Shown: piece after piece, positions 1-9,719 of the stretch
Layout of the letters: each line of letters begins with the position of its first letter
How positions within the stretch are numbered: position 1 is the first letter of the stretch
Program-made: the position numbers and the translations under genes
Notes under the pieces: generated by a model
Told to the model about the DNA's origin: nothing
Database searches by the model: none
Seen by the model: only the letters and a program-made list of their open reading frames with translations
DNA from: Pandoraea oxalativorans
GTDB lineage: Bacteria; Pseudomonadota; Gammaproteobacteria; Burkholderiales; Burkholderiaceae
DNA length: 64,000 nucleotides
NCBI RefSeq assembly: GCF_000972785.3
Contig: NZ_CP011253.3
Location: 1,302,001-1,366,000 of the forward strand
Reading direction: 5' to 3'

Positions 1-3000
1 TAACGTTCCAAAAAATTCTGATCGATGCGCCACGCGACGGTTGGCTCCTCCAGCACCGGCTGGAGCAAATCGGCCGACGTCGCCACGTGCCACCGTCCGT
101 CGGATCCCAGTCGCATGAACGGGGCGTCCGAAGCGGTGGCAGCCGTACCGCCGGGGGGAACCAGACGAAAGTGCCCGACCGTGTTGTCGAACTCGACATA
201 AGCGCGCGTCGACGAATCGATCGCGGCGTACAGGCGTCCGTCGGTGCGATGCAAACCCAGAATGAGTTCCTCACCGATGACGGGCGGTTGCGACACGAAG
301 TAATTGAATCGGGGGGAGCCGGTGATGAAGGCGAGTGCGGGAAATCGCGAAGCCACGGCAACCTGCGCCAGGACCGCCGAGGCCAAGGATTGCCACGCCT
401 GCCGGTGCAGCTTCTTATCTCCGGTCAGAAGTGCCACGCCTTCGCCTACGAAACCGACGCTGAAGTCGACCATGGAAATGGCGGTGCCGACAGGTTGGGC
501 GGCGGGAAACGCCCACGATGCAAAGCCAACCGCCAGATCCAGTTTCGACAGATAGTCCATGGCCTTGAGAAACGCCCGGCGACGCGGGATCTGCTCTTTT
601 GCCCACGAACCGTGCGGCGATTGCGCTTCGTATGCCGAAGTGAGCAGTGTGAAGGTGTCGGGCTCGCTCGGCACGGGTTGTCCCATCGCATCGAGCTTTG
701 CATCGACAAGCCATTCGTCGTCGAGCGATGGTGGACTAAAGCCGCTCGCAAGCTGACGGCGAGCGTCGTCGTCCGCGGTTTGCTGTTGAAACCAGTCTTC
801 AAGTTTCGCCCGGCTTTCAAAACCGTGAACTTCCGGCCCGTCAGGATATGCGGCAATCAGAAGCACCGATGGCCGATCTTCAGCCCAGACAGCCATCAGT
901 GTGGAATTGCGCCCCTTCACGCGCAGCCATTCGCGTTTTACTTTCGGTGAGATCATTTCGTGAGACAGCTGCGTCTCGTAGAAGCGATTCAGGTCGATCG
1001 GGCCCGCGATGCGCGCCGCCAGATGCCGCGCTTCGACCGAAAGTTCGCCGCTCGCGCGTTGAAGCCAGACCTGCGCAATGAACTCGCTCTTGAGCACCTG
1101 ACGAACCGTGTTACGCGATGTCGACCAAAAGTGGTCGAGCGCGTCGTAAATGCGCTTTTCCGGTGGGCCCTCGGCCAGTTTGCCGACGATGGCGGCAGCA
1201 TCGGGAAATGGGCTGTCGGATGCCCAGTCCTGCGTCTCGGGGCGCAGCGTTCCCTCAGGAGAGCGTCTGAGCAGCGGGCCTGTCGCGACGGCGTCGGGCA
1301 CCCGTAGTTTGTAGAGTGTGGCCGCCGTGACGGAAATCGGGGCGGCGGAGCCCTCTATGCGCACGTACAACGTGTGCGGGTCGGTGTTGCTCAGACCGGC
1401 GCGATCCAGCACGTTTTTTGCAAAGTCCTGTGCCATACGATGGATGTCCGGCATCGCTGTCGACAATTGCGCGCGACGCGTCTGGATGCGGCTGATGCTG
1501 CCGATCTGCGCCAGTGAGATCACGGCACTGTGCCGCGATGCCGGAAGGCCCGCGTCGACTCGCTCGCGTCGCGCCGTTTCGAGTGCGTCTTCCACGACTG
1601 ACGTGGCGGAGCCACTCAACCAGTTTGTGTATTGCCTGATCCTATGGCCGGTTGCGACAGCCATGGCTTTGAGCGGGGCTTCGGCGCGCATGACGTCAAG
1701 CGTGGCGTGGTTTGCCATCCGCATGGGATCGGCGTGCGCGACGGGGCTTAATGCGACAGGCGGGGCATTGGCGAGTCCTGTACCAATGACGGATTGTGGC
1801 AACCGTTCGAGAAGCACGTCTTTTAGACCGCCGACATTTTTTTCGATGGCTTCCGCCATCTTCTCCGGGGATGAAAAAGCACGCCACGCCTGGGCGTCGC
1901 CCATGAGATAGAGCAGCGTCAATCCGCCGTGCGCACGCTCGAGAACAACGAAAGTCCCGGCGGGGACGAATGTCTGTTTACGGCTGCCCTGGGTGAGTTT
2001 GACGATAACTCGGCGCAACGTCGGACGCGATCCGAGCAGGTGGAACTGGCTCGATTGGGAAAGGGCGTCTCGCACTACAGTTAGCGCGCGATGCGGGATC
2101 AGTCCTTGTCGATACCCCAGGGTCAGATCGCTCAATGCCAGCGCGATTTGCGACTCGATGGTCACTGTGGAGTTGAGCTGACGCGGTAATGCTTCGGGAA
2201 TCGACCACGTCTGCTTTGCCTGTGTTTCGCACTTTTCGATCCAGTGAGTCACGACGGTCCGAAAGCGTTCCGCGCTCACGAGCGTGGGATTTCCTTGTGT
2301 CGCGCCGTGCGGGGTGCGCTTACACACATCGAAATAGACGCCCTCGGGCGGGTTATCGATGTCAAGAGACCCGGCACGTATGATGCGTGCGGCGTCGAAA
2401 AGCTTCCAGTAGGTTACGTCCATCAGACGCGTACTTCCCGGCACCGGCTTGTGGCGCCTGAACACGATATCGGGCTGGTCGAGGCTTGGGAAATCCGCTT
2501 CGGCCGAAATCGTGGCGTTAAACAGTTCCGCCTCGGTCGGCGACGGGGAGAAGTTCATCAATCGTTCGACGTTGACGTGTAACGCCCGATGTTGGGCGTT
2601 GCGGTTGTGCCAGCTCTTGGCCGCGATGGTGAGCTGGTCGAGTCCCGGCGACATGGAAAAGAAATCGCGATGGTTGGTCGAGGCGGCGGGCTCCGGTGCG
2701 CGCCATGTCGCAATGGTGAACTCAGCGAAGCGATCGGCCGGAGCCGAAGGATCTGTCGAAAATGAAGCATCGGACGGATCGAGTGGTTCTGCGAGGGCAC
2801 CGGTCAAGCGGAGCGGATCGGGAGGCAGCCGGGCGTCGAACGCTTCGATCGAACGCTCGGCGAGGTCCGTCGTCGTGTGCGACAGCCATTGCCATGCCTC
2901 GTGAATGGCGCGGCTCAGGCCGCTGACATCGAAGACATTGGAGATAGGTGCGTCGGCATTGCCGCATGTCGATGGCGCGTCCGGAGCCAGTCCGGCGCAT

Positions 3001-3770
3001 GCGTCGAAGCGTTCTGTCGGAACGACGGGCGTGCTCGGAATGTCGCGGGTGGGCGATGGCCCGATGTGCGGGATGCGACTGAGCGAGTGGCCAATGGCCG
3101 AGCCATAAAGCATAGCGATTGCGTAGCCGGTCCAGCCGCTTCGTCGAAAGTCCATGTTGGGCGTTCGGGGGGCGGGGGCCGTTGCGCGCGCTTGCATCGC
3201 CCGCACATCCGGTCGCGCACCCGGTGCTGCGCAGGTATGACCCGAGCCCGCCCACCGGAACGCGTGTGCCCAGCCGATGACCTGGTCGCGCCATCGCGTG
3301 AAGTACTTGCTCCACGCGCTACCGTGTTTTGCACTTTCCGGAACGGTGGCGTCGGCGCGTTTCAGCGACCGGGACAGACTGCGCAGTGACGATTCGCTTA
3401 GCGCTTGCTCGGCGACGGCTTCGACGGACTCCCAAGGGGACCGGTGTCGGATTTGCGCGGGCAGGCAGGCCAGCACGTAGCTCCCCAGCAGAGGCTGATC
3501 GTCAAAGAGGCGGGCGATCCGGTTGACGAGGTCGTCGTCGAGCGCCGTGAGATCGTCGAACGAAACACGCTGGTTCACGAGCGAAAAGATCAGTCCGAGC
3601 GCCGGCGCCGATTCCGGCGATTCGTCAAGCCAGTTGAGCGTGACGTTGGCGATTTGCTGAAACTCCGAGTGGCGCGCGACGGCGTCCGGCGGGAGGTTGG
3701 ACGTGGCAGGTGACTCGGGATGCGCAGTCGTACTCGCAACGGAGGACGGACCCGCAGAGATCGAATACAT
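1..3770 (-). CDS. Giant DUF6543/dermonecrotic-toxin-like protein, C-terminus cut by window edge
   Basis: Open frame from ATG at 3770 to the left edge, about 1256 codons with no stop seen. It is a paralogue of the protein at 4588-9093 along its whole visible length: shared PALG near the N-terminus, SPWESVE/APWESVE near residue 110, and the block VLKSEFIAQVWL near residue 890. The last residues read (RIDQNFLER) align with RIDQGFRSR of the paralogue near its residue 1225, so roughly 275 residues should lie outside the window. GGGAG ten bases before ATG 3770 supports this start; an in-frame ATG at 3830 would add 20 residues. No signal peptide is visible. The DUF6543 assignment is from general resemblance only, and the function is unknown. 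Confidence 0.72.
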   Translation of the reverse strand, partial: MYSISAGPSSVASTTAHPESPATSNLPPDAVARHSEFQQIANVTLNWLDESPESAPALGLIFSLVNQRVSFDDLTALDDDLVNRIARLFDDQPLLGSYVLACLPAQIRHRSPWESVEAVAEQALSESSLRSLSRSLKRADATVPESAKHGSAWSKYFTRWRDQVIGWAHAFRWAGSGHTCAAPGARPDVRAMQARATAPAPRTPNMDFRRSGWTGYAIAMLYGSAIGHSLSRIPHIGPSPTRDIPSTPVVPTERFDACAGLAPDAPSTCGNADAPISNVFDVSGLSRAIHEAWQWLSHTTTDLAERSIEAFDARLPPDPLRLTGALAEPLDPSDASFSTDPSAPADRFAEFTIATWRAPEPAASTNHRDFFSMSPGLDQLTIAAKSWHNRNAQHRALHVNVERLMNFSPSPTEAELFNATISAEADFPSLDQPDIVFRRHKPVPGSTRLMDVTYWKLFDAARIIRAGSLDIDNPPEGVYFDVCKRTPHGATQGNPTLVSAERFRTVVTHWIEKCETQAKQTWSIPEALPRQLNSTVTIESQIALALSDLTLGYRQGLIPHRALTVVRDALSQSSQFHLLGSRPTLRRVIVKLTQGSRKQTFVPAGTFVVLERAHGGLTLLYLMGDAQAWRAFSSPEKMAEAIEKNVGGLKDVLLERLPQSVIGTGLANAPPVALSPVAHADPMRMANHATLDVMRAEAPLKAMAVATGHRIRQYTNWLSGSATSVVEDALETARRERVDAGLPASRHSAVISLAQIGSISRIQTRRAQLSTAMPDIHRMAQDFAKNVLDRAGLSNTDPHTLYVRIEGSAAPISVTAATLYKLRVPDAVATGPLLRRSPEGTLRPETQDWASDSPFPDAAAIVGKLAEGPPEKRIYDALDHFWSTSRNTVRQVLKSEFIAQVWLQRASGELSVEARHLAARIAGPIDLNRFYETQLSHEMISPKVKREWLRVKGRNSTLMAVWAEDRPSVLLIAAYPDGPEVHGFESRAKLEDWFQQQTADDDARRQLASGFSPPSLDDEWLVDAKLDAMGQPVPSEPDTFTLLTSAYEAQSPHGSWAKEQIPRRRAFLKAMDYLSKLDLAVGFASWAFPAAQPVGTAISMVDFSVGFVGEGVALLTGDKKLHRQAWQSLASAVLAQVAVASRFPALAFITGSPRFNYFVSQPPVIGEELILGLHRTDGRLYAAIDSSTRAYVEFDNTVGHFRLVPPGGTAATASDAPFMRLGSDGRWHVATSADLLQPVLEEPTVAWRIDQNFLER

Positions 3771-3876
3771 ATGTCTGGTACTCCCGCGTGTGACGCCTGT
3801 GGGCGAAGGTGGTGACGAGGGCGCAGTCATCGGTTCCGGCGACCGCGCGATTACGTGTGTCGACTGCGCTAGCAAC

Positions 3877-4560
3877 TCAATCGCCGCCGCCCGGAAGTGG
3901 TGCGCCTCGGTTGTCCCGACCAATCTCGTTTCCCGGCTCGCGGCCGGTTCCGGCCCACCTGAGTGCCTGAAGTGCATGAACGGTGGCCTGGATCGCTGCG
4001 GTGACTCGTTCACGCCCAAGGACGCCCACCGCCACCAGGCCCGCCAGAAATTGCTTCCGCGTTTCGTGCTTAAGACGGTCCTGACAGACCTGCTCGTTCC
4101 GAGCGAACCACTTCTGAATGTCGCGTAACAGCGTACGACCGAAATGGCGTTCGCAAACGTCCTCGACCGACTCGCCGTAAGGGCGGTGATTGATGTTGTG
4201 AACGAGTCCGCGAAGTGCGCTCTCAACCTCGGCCTCGGACGACATTGAGATGAGATGCGACAGAACGAGGTTCTGTACATCAGGCACTCTGAGTGCCTTG
4301 GCGTCCTCTCTGTACGTTAGTGCCCCGAGTGCGGCGTTGAACGCGGCGATATTCTTCTGCATTTGCTCCATCCGGTTAGTGAACCATTCGCACGGGTGGA
4401 TCCACTCCCGGGGTTGCAGCGCGCCGCTCGCGACCTGTTGAAGCGCCGTGAAATCCTGCGAGATTTCCGTGCGCATAGGACATGATGGATGCGGTGGCGG
4501 CGCATCGATGGGACTGCACATATTGGCGGACGGAGGGACAGTCAACGCTGTGGGTAACAT
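3877..4560 (-). CDS. Stand-alone N-terminal domain related to the flanking giant proteins
   Basis: Predicted 227 residues. The frame is open from a GTG at 4584, but the ATG at 4560 has an ideal AGAGGAG eight bases upstream, so I use that. Residues about 60-190 resemble the first 200 residues of both neighbours: helical, with GESVEDVCERHFGRTLLRDIQKWFAR matching the WESVEDVCHSLLGSSALRDLERSVAR stretch of the 1501-residue protein. The rest of the giant protein is absent. It starts 27 bases after the stop of the upstream giant gene and is surely co-transcribed with it. It could be a domain-sharing partner or chaperone, an immunity-like factor, or a remnant of a third copy. The clean start and ribosome site argue against a dead fragment. 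Confidence 0.75.
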   Translation of the reverse strand: MLPTALTVPPSANMCSPIDAPPPHPSCPMRTEISQDFTALQQVASGALQPREWIHPCEWFTNRMEQMQKNIAAFNAALGALTYREDAKALRVPDVQNLVLSHLISMSSEAEVESALRGLVHNINHRPYGESVEDVCERHFGRTLLRDIQKWFARNEQVCQDRLKHETRKQFLAGLVAVGVLGRERVTAAIQATVHALQALRWAGTGREPGNEIGRDNRGAPLPGGGD

Positions 4561-4587
4561 GCAACAGACTCCTCTGAAATGCACTCC

Positions 4588-7500
4588 TCAGATGTGAAGT
4601 GCGATGCGGATCGGGACCGGCTCGGCGAAAGGGCGGACGACACGAATATCACTCAGCCATTCCAGATCGATTTCCCGCGCAGTGACGGTCGGCGTGACGC
4701 CCTCGAAGATGGCGCCAAGGTGGTCGCGCATCAGGCCCAGCACCACGGCTGAATCGGGGTGGACGACGATGGCATTTGCCGGATCGAAAAAGTAGTGGGC
4801 GGCGGCGCCTTCACGGCCAATATGGCGGCCCAGCAATAGCGTTCGCGTGCCCGCCGTCACTTCGAAAGCGCGGGAGGTATCCTGCTGTCCTGCAAAGAGG
4901 GTGTCGAGCGTCCTGACGCCCGAATGGGGCGGCGACGGATCCAGGTATCGGATGTCGATTCGCCCCAATTGGCTCAGGTCCGTCACCAGCCAGGCGGACA
5001 ACTCCGGAACCAGCCGCGCCTGCTGATTGAAGAGCATCACCATCGATTCCACCGAATATCGGTAGGGCGTGAGCGCACAGGCGCGTAGCAGACCCATGCG
5101 AATATTCCCCACATACATGCGCGGACTTTGTGTGACGCCGAGATAGGTGGCGCCCAGACGACGCGCCTCGTCGGCCATTGGGCTCAGCGCGACCGTCTCT
5201 GCGGCATCCACGGCGTTTTGCAGGCAGGCGATGCGTCCGGCGAGCTTGCCCAGCGCTTCGGGGTCGGATTGCGCAGGGTTCAGGAAGTCGAGCTTGAGCA
5301 AGCGCAATTGCCACGACAACGGCATGGTGGTTGCCGACGCGTCTACGGCCGTCACCGAGCGACGGGCGATGTCGAAGCCTGGAGTGCGGGCGTCGCGCAG
5401 TGTGGCGTAGCGCGAGCGAAATCCCTGATCGATGCGCCAGGCGGTATGGGGATCGTCGAGGACGGGAATGGCGGCGTCGGATTGCGAGACGACATGCCAG
5501 TTTCCCGAAGGCGACATGCGCATGAGTGGAGCCTCGGTATCGTCGACGTCCCACGATGCGTCCCGCGTCATACGGAAGAAGCCTGTCGACTCATCGAATG
5601 TGACATAGGCCCGGGTCTCGGCGTCGATAGCGGCATAGAATCGTGTACCCACCCGATGCAGCCCGGTAATCGACGCTTCGGCGGCGTCCGGTGCCTCCGA
5701 GATGAAGTACTTGTAGCGTGGGTCTCCGGTGATGAGAAGCTTGGCCCTGAAATTCGAAGCGGCCAGACCCTGCGCGCCGATGGCGGAAAAAATGGATTGC
5801 CACCCCTGCCGGAACAGGTCCTCGTCTTGGGTTGCTGCGCCGACACCGATGCCGAGCAGGCCGAAGCCGGCGTCCATCATGGAGTAGAGGTTGCTTACCG
5901 GGCGAGCAAATGGGAGAAACCACGTGCCCAAACCGAAAGCGATATCGACTTTCGAGAACATGTCCATGACGGCTAACAAGGGGCGTTCCATCGGGGGGGC
6001 GTCGGGGGGGGCGTCCGGTCGTTGTTGGCGTGCCTCGTACGCGGACGCCACGGCGGTGAACGTGTCCACGGATCGCGCATCGCTCACGCGCAGCGCCTCG
6101 AGCCTGACCGTCTCACGCCATGAGGCCGAGGCAGGGCGTCGCCCGACGAACGTGCTGGCGATGCGCTCGCGTGAGGTCTCGTCGCGCAGTTGTTCGCGAA
6201 ACCAGGATGCCATTCGGTCGCGATCCTCGAAGCCATAGACACGCAAACCTTCGTCATAGGGCGCGATTAGCAGGCATGGAGCGCGCCCGGCGATGGAGAC
6301 TCGCATCAGGCTCGTCGTTATGCCCCCGATGCTCAGCCATTCCCGCTCGACGTTCGGCTCGCCGATCTCACGTGCCAGTTCATCGCCATCGAAGCGAGCG
6401 AGCTCAATCGGCCCCGCGACTCGCGCCGCAATATGCACCTGATCGATGGGCATTTTGCGCTGCGAGCGCGATAGCCACACCTGCGCGATGAACTCCGACT
6501 TGAGTACCTTGCGCACATTGGCACGCGACGTTTCCCAGAACTGAGTGGTGGCGTCGTGCACCGTGCGGTGCAGCTCCGCTGCCCAGGTCTTGTCGATGAC
6601 GTCGCTGGCCATTGTCGGCAACGCCCGAGACGAGCCCAAAGGGACCATCGTTCTGTACTGGCCACCGGCATCTCGTACAAGCAACGGCAACGTCCACCAG
6701 GGCGCCTCGAACGATGTCGAGCGCAATACGGCGTCGGTGAGCGTCAGGGCGTCGCGATGGGCCAGTTTGACGTAGATCTGATCGGGATCGTGCGGGTGAA
6801 AGCCTGCCAGTCCGAGTCGCTCCATGAGATATCGCCGCGTGATCTGCCTGATCTGCGGGACGGCCATCGACAGGTCGAATCGCAGCGTTTCCAGACGAGC
6901 AATTCTCCTGACATCGTCCAGCGAGATATCGATCGGACGCCCGGGCAGCGCAATGCCCGCGCGGGCACAGTCGTACCGAAAGGTCTGCAGTCCCTGTTCC
7001 ATCGCCTGCGTGCTTGCACCCGTTAACCATCGGCCGTATTGCGCGATGCGCGGCGCAGTGTCGGGCCGTATTGCCTGGAGTGGGCCGTCTGCCTCGATGA
7101 CGTCGAGGGTCGCCCGGGACGCGATTCGGAGCGGCAGATCAACGCTTGTTTCGCGCAACGTCACTAGGGCTACGCTTTTCGCGGCTTCGTCGCGCATCGG
7201 GATCGGCAGTCTTCTACTGAGCGTGGTGCGCAGGGCCAGCGTGTCGTCATCGATAGCGTCGAACAAGGCCTCGTACGACGCGTAAGCGCGCCATGCCGGT
7301 GCGTCGCCCTGGAGGTACAACAATGTGATGCCGTCTCCGGACGGCTCGCCGATAACGCACGTCCCGGCGGGGGCGGCGACATGATCCTGGCCGTCCTTGT
7401 GCGTCGTTAATTCGAGCCGGTGCGCCAGAAACGAGGGCTCCGATGGATCCTTCGAGCGCGTTGTGTTGGTGAGTGCGGCGTGCGCGAGATAAAACGCCTC

Positions 7501-9093
7501 ATTCGAGAGCTGCCCGTTGATGTATGTCAGCGCCAGATCGCTGAGAGCCAGCGTGGTGACAGTGATGTCCGAGAGGTGGGACGTCGCGATGGTCTCGAAT
7601 TCGGGAGGTGGCTGCCATGTCCGGGTGACTCGCTCGCGGCATGCGGCGTCCCATTGCGCGACGATGCTGTCGAACCGGTCTGCCGTCATGACGGCAGAAG
7701 TTTCGTACACCGCGCCGCGGCGGGTCTCCGGACTGATGTCGAAACTCTCCCCCCGCATCGCATGCCGGATGTTCAGTCGGCCATCTCGAATGCGCTGGGC
7801 ACCGTCCTGGAGGGACCAGTGTGTCACCTGCTTGACGCGAGATTGCGCTGTCGGTGCGTGGCGTCTGAGCCTGAGATCGGTCAATTCGAAGCCGACGAAC
7901 TCAGTGGCATTGGCAAATTGCCTGTGGAGCAATTCGGCCTCGCTCGGTGGGGGCGAAAACGTCAGCAATGGAGAAAATGCACCATAAAGCGCCTTGTGTG
8001 TCGCTGCGCGATGTCGCCAGAAATGCGCTGTATTGATCAGCCGTTGCAGTTCGGGGGACACGGACATGTCGGGGAGCGCCGATGGCAGCGCAAGGGGTTC
8101 GCTTCTCACGGGTTCCTGCGCAGACGTTGGAGGCAAGTCTGCGGCGGTCGTCGGGAGCATGAGCGGCGGGGGGAACAGGAGCCGATCCAGCGCATAGGGA
8201 AGATGCCTGATGACAGGGACGGCCATCTCCTTGACGAAGTGTTCGACGTGGCCGACGATGTGTTCCAAACGACCGAGGATGGGATGATGCGGTTGAGGCG
8301 GTTGCGTGGCACAAACGTCGGGTTCAAGCGTGCATGTCGGTCCTGTGGGACGTGCAACGTCGAGTTCGCGCGTCGGCGAGCGATATCGGGGCAGCGAGTG
8401 CGGCAAGTCGGGACGCACGGCATGGCAGACCGACGAGGCGTAGAGCATCCCGAGCGCGTATCCGGTTGCCCCGGCGCGGCCAAAATCCAATAGCGGCGCG
8501 TTGGTGGGCGGCGACGAGGTGCGCGTCATTGTCATCTGAACGCTGTCGTGTGACGCACGTACACCGCTGCCGAGTAACAGGAAGTCCTGCCATGCGTCGA
8601 CAATCCACTGACGCCACTGGCAGAAGTGCCGGCGCCATGCACTGCCGTAACGGCATGTTTCCGGCAGTGAACCCTCCGAGCGCGCGACGGACCGTTCGAG
8701 ATCGCGCAAGGCGGACGAGCCGAGGAGCGAATGGCAAACGTCTTCGACACTTTCCCACGGGGCGCGGCGCGCAAGTCGACCCGGCAAGGTTTCCAGAAGA
8801 TAGGTCGTCAGCCAGGGACGCGTGTCGAACGAGCGCGCAAAGCGCTCGAGGAGTCCGTCGGTCAACGCCGCCAGATCGGCCCGGCAGACGCCTTCCTCTG
8901 CAAGCCGAAGCATGAAGCCGAGCGCCGGTTGTGCCTCCGGGGATTCGTCCAGAATTGCCCGGGCACCTGTCGCCAGCCCGTCGAAGCGGGTGACGCTCCT
9001 TAAGACGTTGGCATGCGCGGCGTCGACCATCGTGTGGTCCCGGGATGGAAGGACAACCGATGCGCCCGATGTGTCGGCGGCTCTTGAAAACAT
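4588..9093 (-). CDS. 1501-residue DUF6543/dermonecrotic-toxin-like protein
   Basis: ATG at 9093 preceded by GGGAG eight bases upstream. Layout as read: residues 1-180 helical N-terminal domain shared with the two downstream genes; 180-350 proline-rich linker; about 350-1000 a body resembling DUF6543 toxin-like proteins (for example LYLQGDAPAWRAYASYEAL near 575); a Pro-Asp-Ala linker at 1026-1034; a mildly hydrophobic stretch near 1075-1090; and a C-terminal region with Cys1339, His1424 and HYFFDP at 1433-1438. The last elements recall YopT/C58-type papain-fold ends (Cys, His, then FFDP with Asp) but this is a guess. No signal peptide is seen, so if exported it would use a leaderless route. 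First gene of the three-gene minus-strand cluster. Precise function unknown. Confidence 0.8.
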   Translation of the reverse strand: MFSRAADTSGASVVLPSRDHTMVDAAHANVLRSVTRFDGLATGARAILDESPEAQPALGFMLRLAEEGVCRADLAALTDGLLERFARSFDTRPWLTTYLLETLPGRLARRAPWESVEDVCHSLLGSSALRDLERSVARSEGSLPETCRYGSAWRRHFCQWRQWIVDAWQDFLLLGSGVRASHDSVQMTMTRTSSPPTNAPLLDFGRAGATGYALGMLYASSVCHAVRPDLPHSLPRYRSPTRELDVARPTGPTCTLEPDVCATQPPQPHHPILGRLEHIVGHVEHFVKEMAVPVIRHLPYALDRLLFPPPLMLPTTAADLPPTSAQEPVRSEPLALPSALPDMSVSPELQRLINTAHFWRHRAATHKALYGAFSPLLTFSPPPSEAELLHRQFANATEFVGFELTDLRLRRHAPTAQSRVKQVTHWSLQDGAQRIRDGRLNIRHAMRGESFDISPETRRGAVYETSAVMTADRFDSIVAQWDAACRERVTRTWQPPPEFETIATSHLSDITVTTLALSDLALTYINGQLSNEAFYLAHAALTNTTRSKDPSEPSFLAHRLELTTHKDGQDHVAAPAGTCVIGEPSGDGITLLYLQGDAPAWRAYASYEALFDAIDDDTLALRTTLSRRLPIPMRDEAAKSVALVTLRETSVDLPLRIASRATLDVIEADGPLQAIRPDTAPRIAQYGRWLTGASTQAMEQGLQTFRYDCARAGIALPGRPIDISLDDVRRIARLETLRFDLSMAVPQIRQITRRYLMERLGLAGFHPHDPDQIYVKLAHRDALTLTDAVLRSTSFEAPWWTLPLLVRDAGGQYRTMVPLGSSRALPTMASDVIDKTWAAELHRTVHDATTQFWETSRANVRKVLKSEFIAQVWLSRSQRKMPIDQVHIAARVAGPIELARFDGDELAREIGEPNVEREWLSIGGITTSLMRVSIAGRAPCLLIAPYDEGLRVYGFEDRDRMASWFREQLRDETSRERIASTFVGRRPASASWRETVRLEALRVSDARSVDTFTAVASAYEARQQRPDAPPDAPPMERPLLAVMDMFSKVDIAFGLGTWFLPFARPVSNLYSMMDAGFGLLGIGVGAATQDEDLFRQGWQSIFSAIGAQGLAASNFRAKLLITGDPRYKYFISEAPDAAEASITGLHRVGTRFYAAIDAETRAYVTFDESTGFFRMTRDASWDVDDTEAPLMRMSPSGNWHVVSQSDAAIPVLDDPHTAWRIDQGFRSRYATLRDARTPGFDIARRSVTAVDASATTMPLSWQLRLLKLDFLNPAQSDPEALGKLAGRIACLQNAVDAAETVALSPMADEARRLGATYLGVTQSPRMYVGNIRMGLLRACALTPYRYSVESMVMLFNQQARLVPELSAWLVTDLSQLGRIDIRYLDPSPPHSGVRTLDTLFAGQQDTSRAFEVTAGTRTLLLGRHIGREGAAAHYFFDPANAIVVHPDSAVVLGLMRDHLGAIFEGVTPTVTAREIDLEWLSDIRVVRPFAEPVPIRIALHI
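5993..6011. repeat. Two adjacent poly-G tracts (7 and 8 G) inside the giant gene
   Basis: Runs of seven G (5993-5999) and eight G (6004-6011), which are poly-C on the coding strand, encode the PPDAPPDAPP linker at residues about 1025-1034. A gain or loss of one base in either tract would frameshift the last 465 residues. Tracts of this length are classic slippage sites in phase-variable surface or toxin genes, though 7-8 bases is at the short end. Confidence 0.7.
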
Positions 9094-9328
9094 GCCAGGA
9101 CTCCCGTCGAAAAGGGACTACCGTGCAGTGACATGGAACCGGCGCCAAGCGTGAGGGCTTGGGGGAGATCGACAAGGTCCACCGGTCGCGAGACATCAGT
9201 GTGGCGGCGCGGCACCTGCAACGACTTGCAGATTGCGTTCAAAGGCCCGAAGTCGGAAGCGGACGGAAATGGCCTGCGGGGGAGGCGAGGCGGAAAGGCG
9301 GGAAAGGGAGAAAGGGCAGGCCTGACGC

Positions 9329-9709
9329 TCAGGCGTGCGGTAGTTCGTTGGCGCAGTAAACGGCAAGCGCCTGAAGGACCGTATCGTCTTCGCCAACGGC
9401 GGCGCTCAGACGTAAGGTGACGCCGGGGTGAGCGCTGCGACAGGCGTCGGCGAGCACGGGGAGATCGCGCCGCACGTGACCGCCCTGGCCCAGAAACACC
9501 GGAACGACGGTAACGTCCCGACAGCCTTGCGACACGAGATCGGCGACGGCGTCGGCCAGATTCGGCGTCATCAGTTCGAGAAACGCGAGCCGGACGTCGG
9601 CGTTCGGGCGCTGCGCGATCAGCTTGTCGCGCAGACGCTCGAACGGTTCGGCCCAGCGCGGGTCGCGCGAGCCGTGAGCAAAGAGAACGACGCCCGGTTT
9701 GCTGTTCAT
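9329..9709 (-). CDS. cbiX: CbiX-type sirohydrochlorin chelatase
   Basis: A 126-residue protein of the short CbiX/SirB family, which inserts cobalt or ferrous iron into sirohydrochlorin for cobalamin or siroheme. The N-terminal VVLFAHGSRDPRW carries the conserved family His (residue 12) and VVPVFLGQGGHVRRD carries the second metal-binding His near residue 78. The length fits the short one-domain form, which would act as a dimer. It begins 10 bases after the lptG stop, so it is probably the last gene of lptF-lptG-cbiX. Whether cobalt or iron is the substrate cannot be told from sequence. Confidence 0.85.
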   Translation of the reverse strand: MNSKPGVVLFAHGSRDPRWAEPFERLRDKLIAQRPNADVRLAFLELMTPNLADAVADLVSQGCRDVTVVPVFLGQGGHVRRDLPVLADACRSAHPGVTLRLSAAVGEDDTVLQALAVYCANELPHA

Positions 9710-9719
9710 CGACCGGGTC

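Noticed and set aside
87..950. 287-codon plus-strand frame at the left edge
   Set aside because: Opposite the giant toxin-like gene, whose minus-strand frame is intact and matches its paralogue.
1..9093. The two giant genes as a recent exact duplication
   Set aside because: They are similar but clearly diverged throughout, so this is an old paralogy and not a recent tandem copy.
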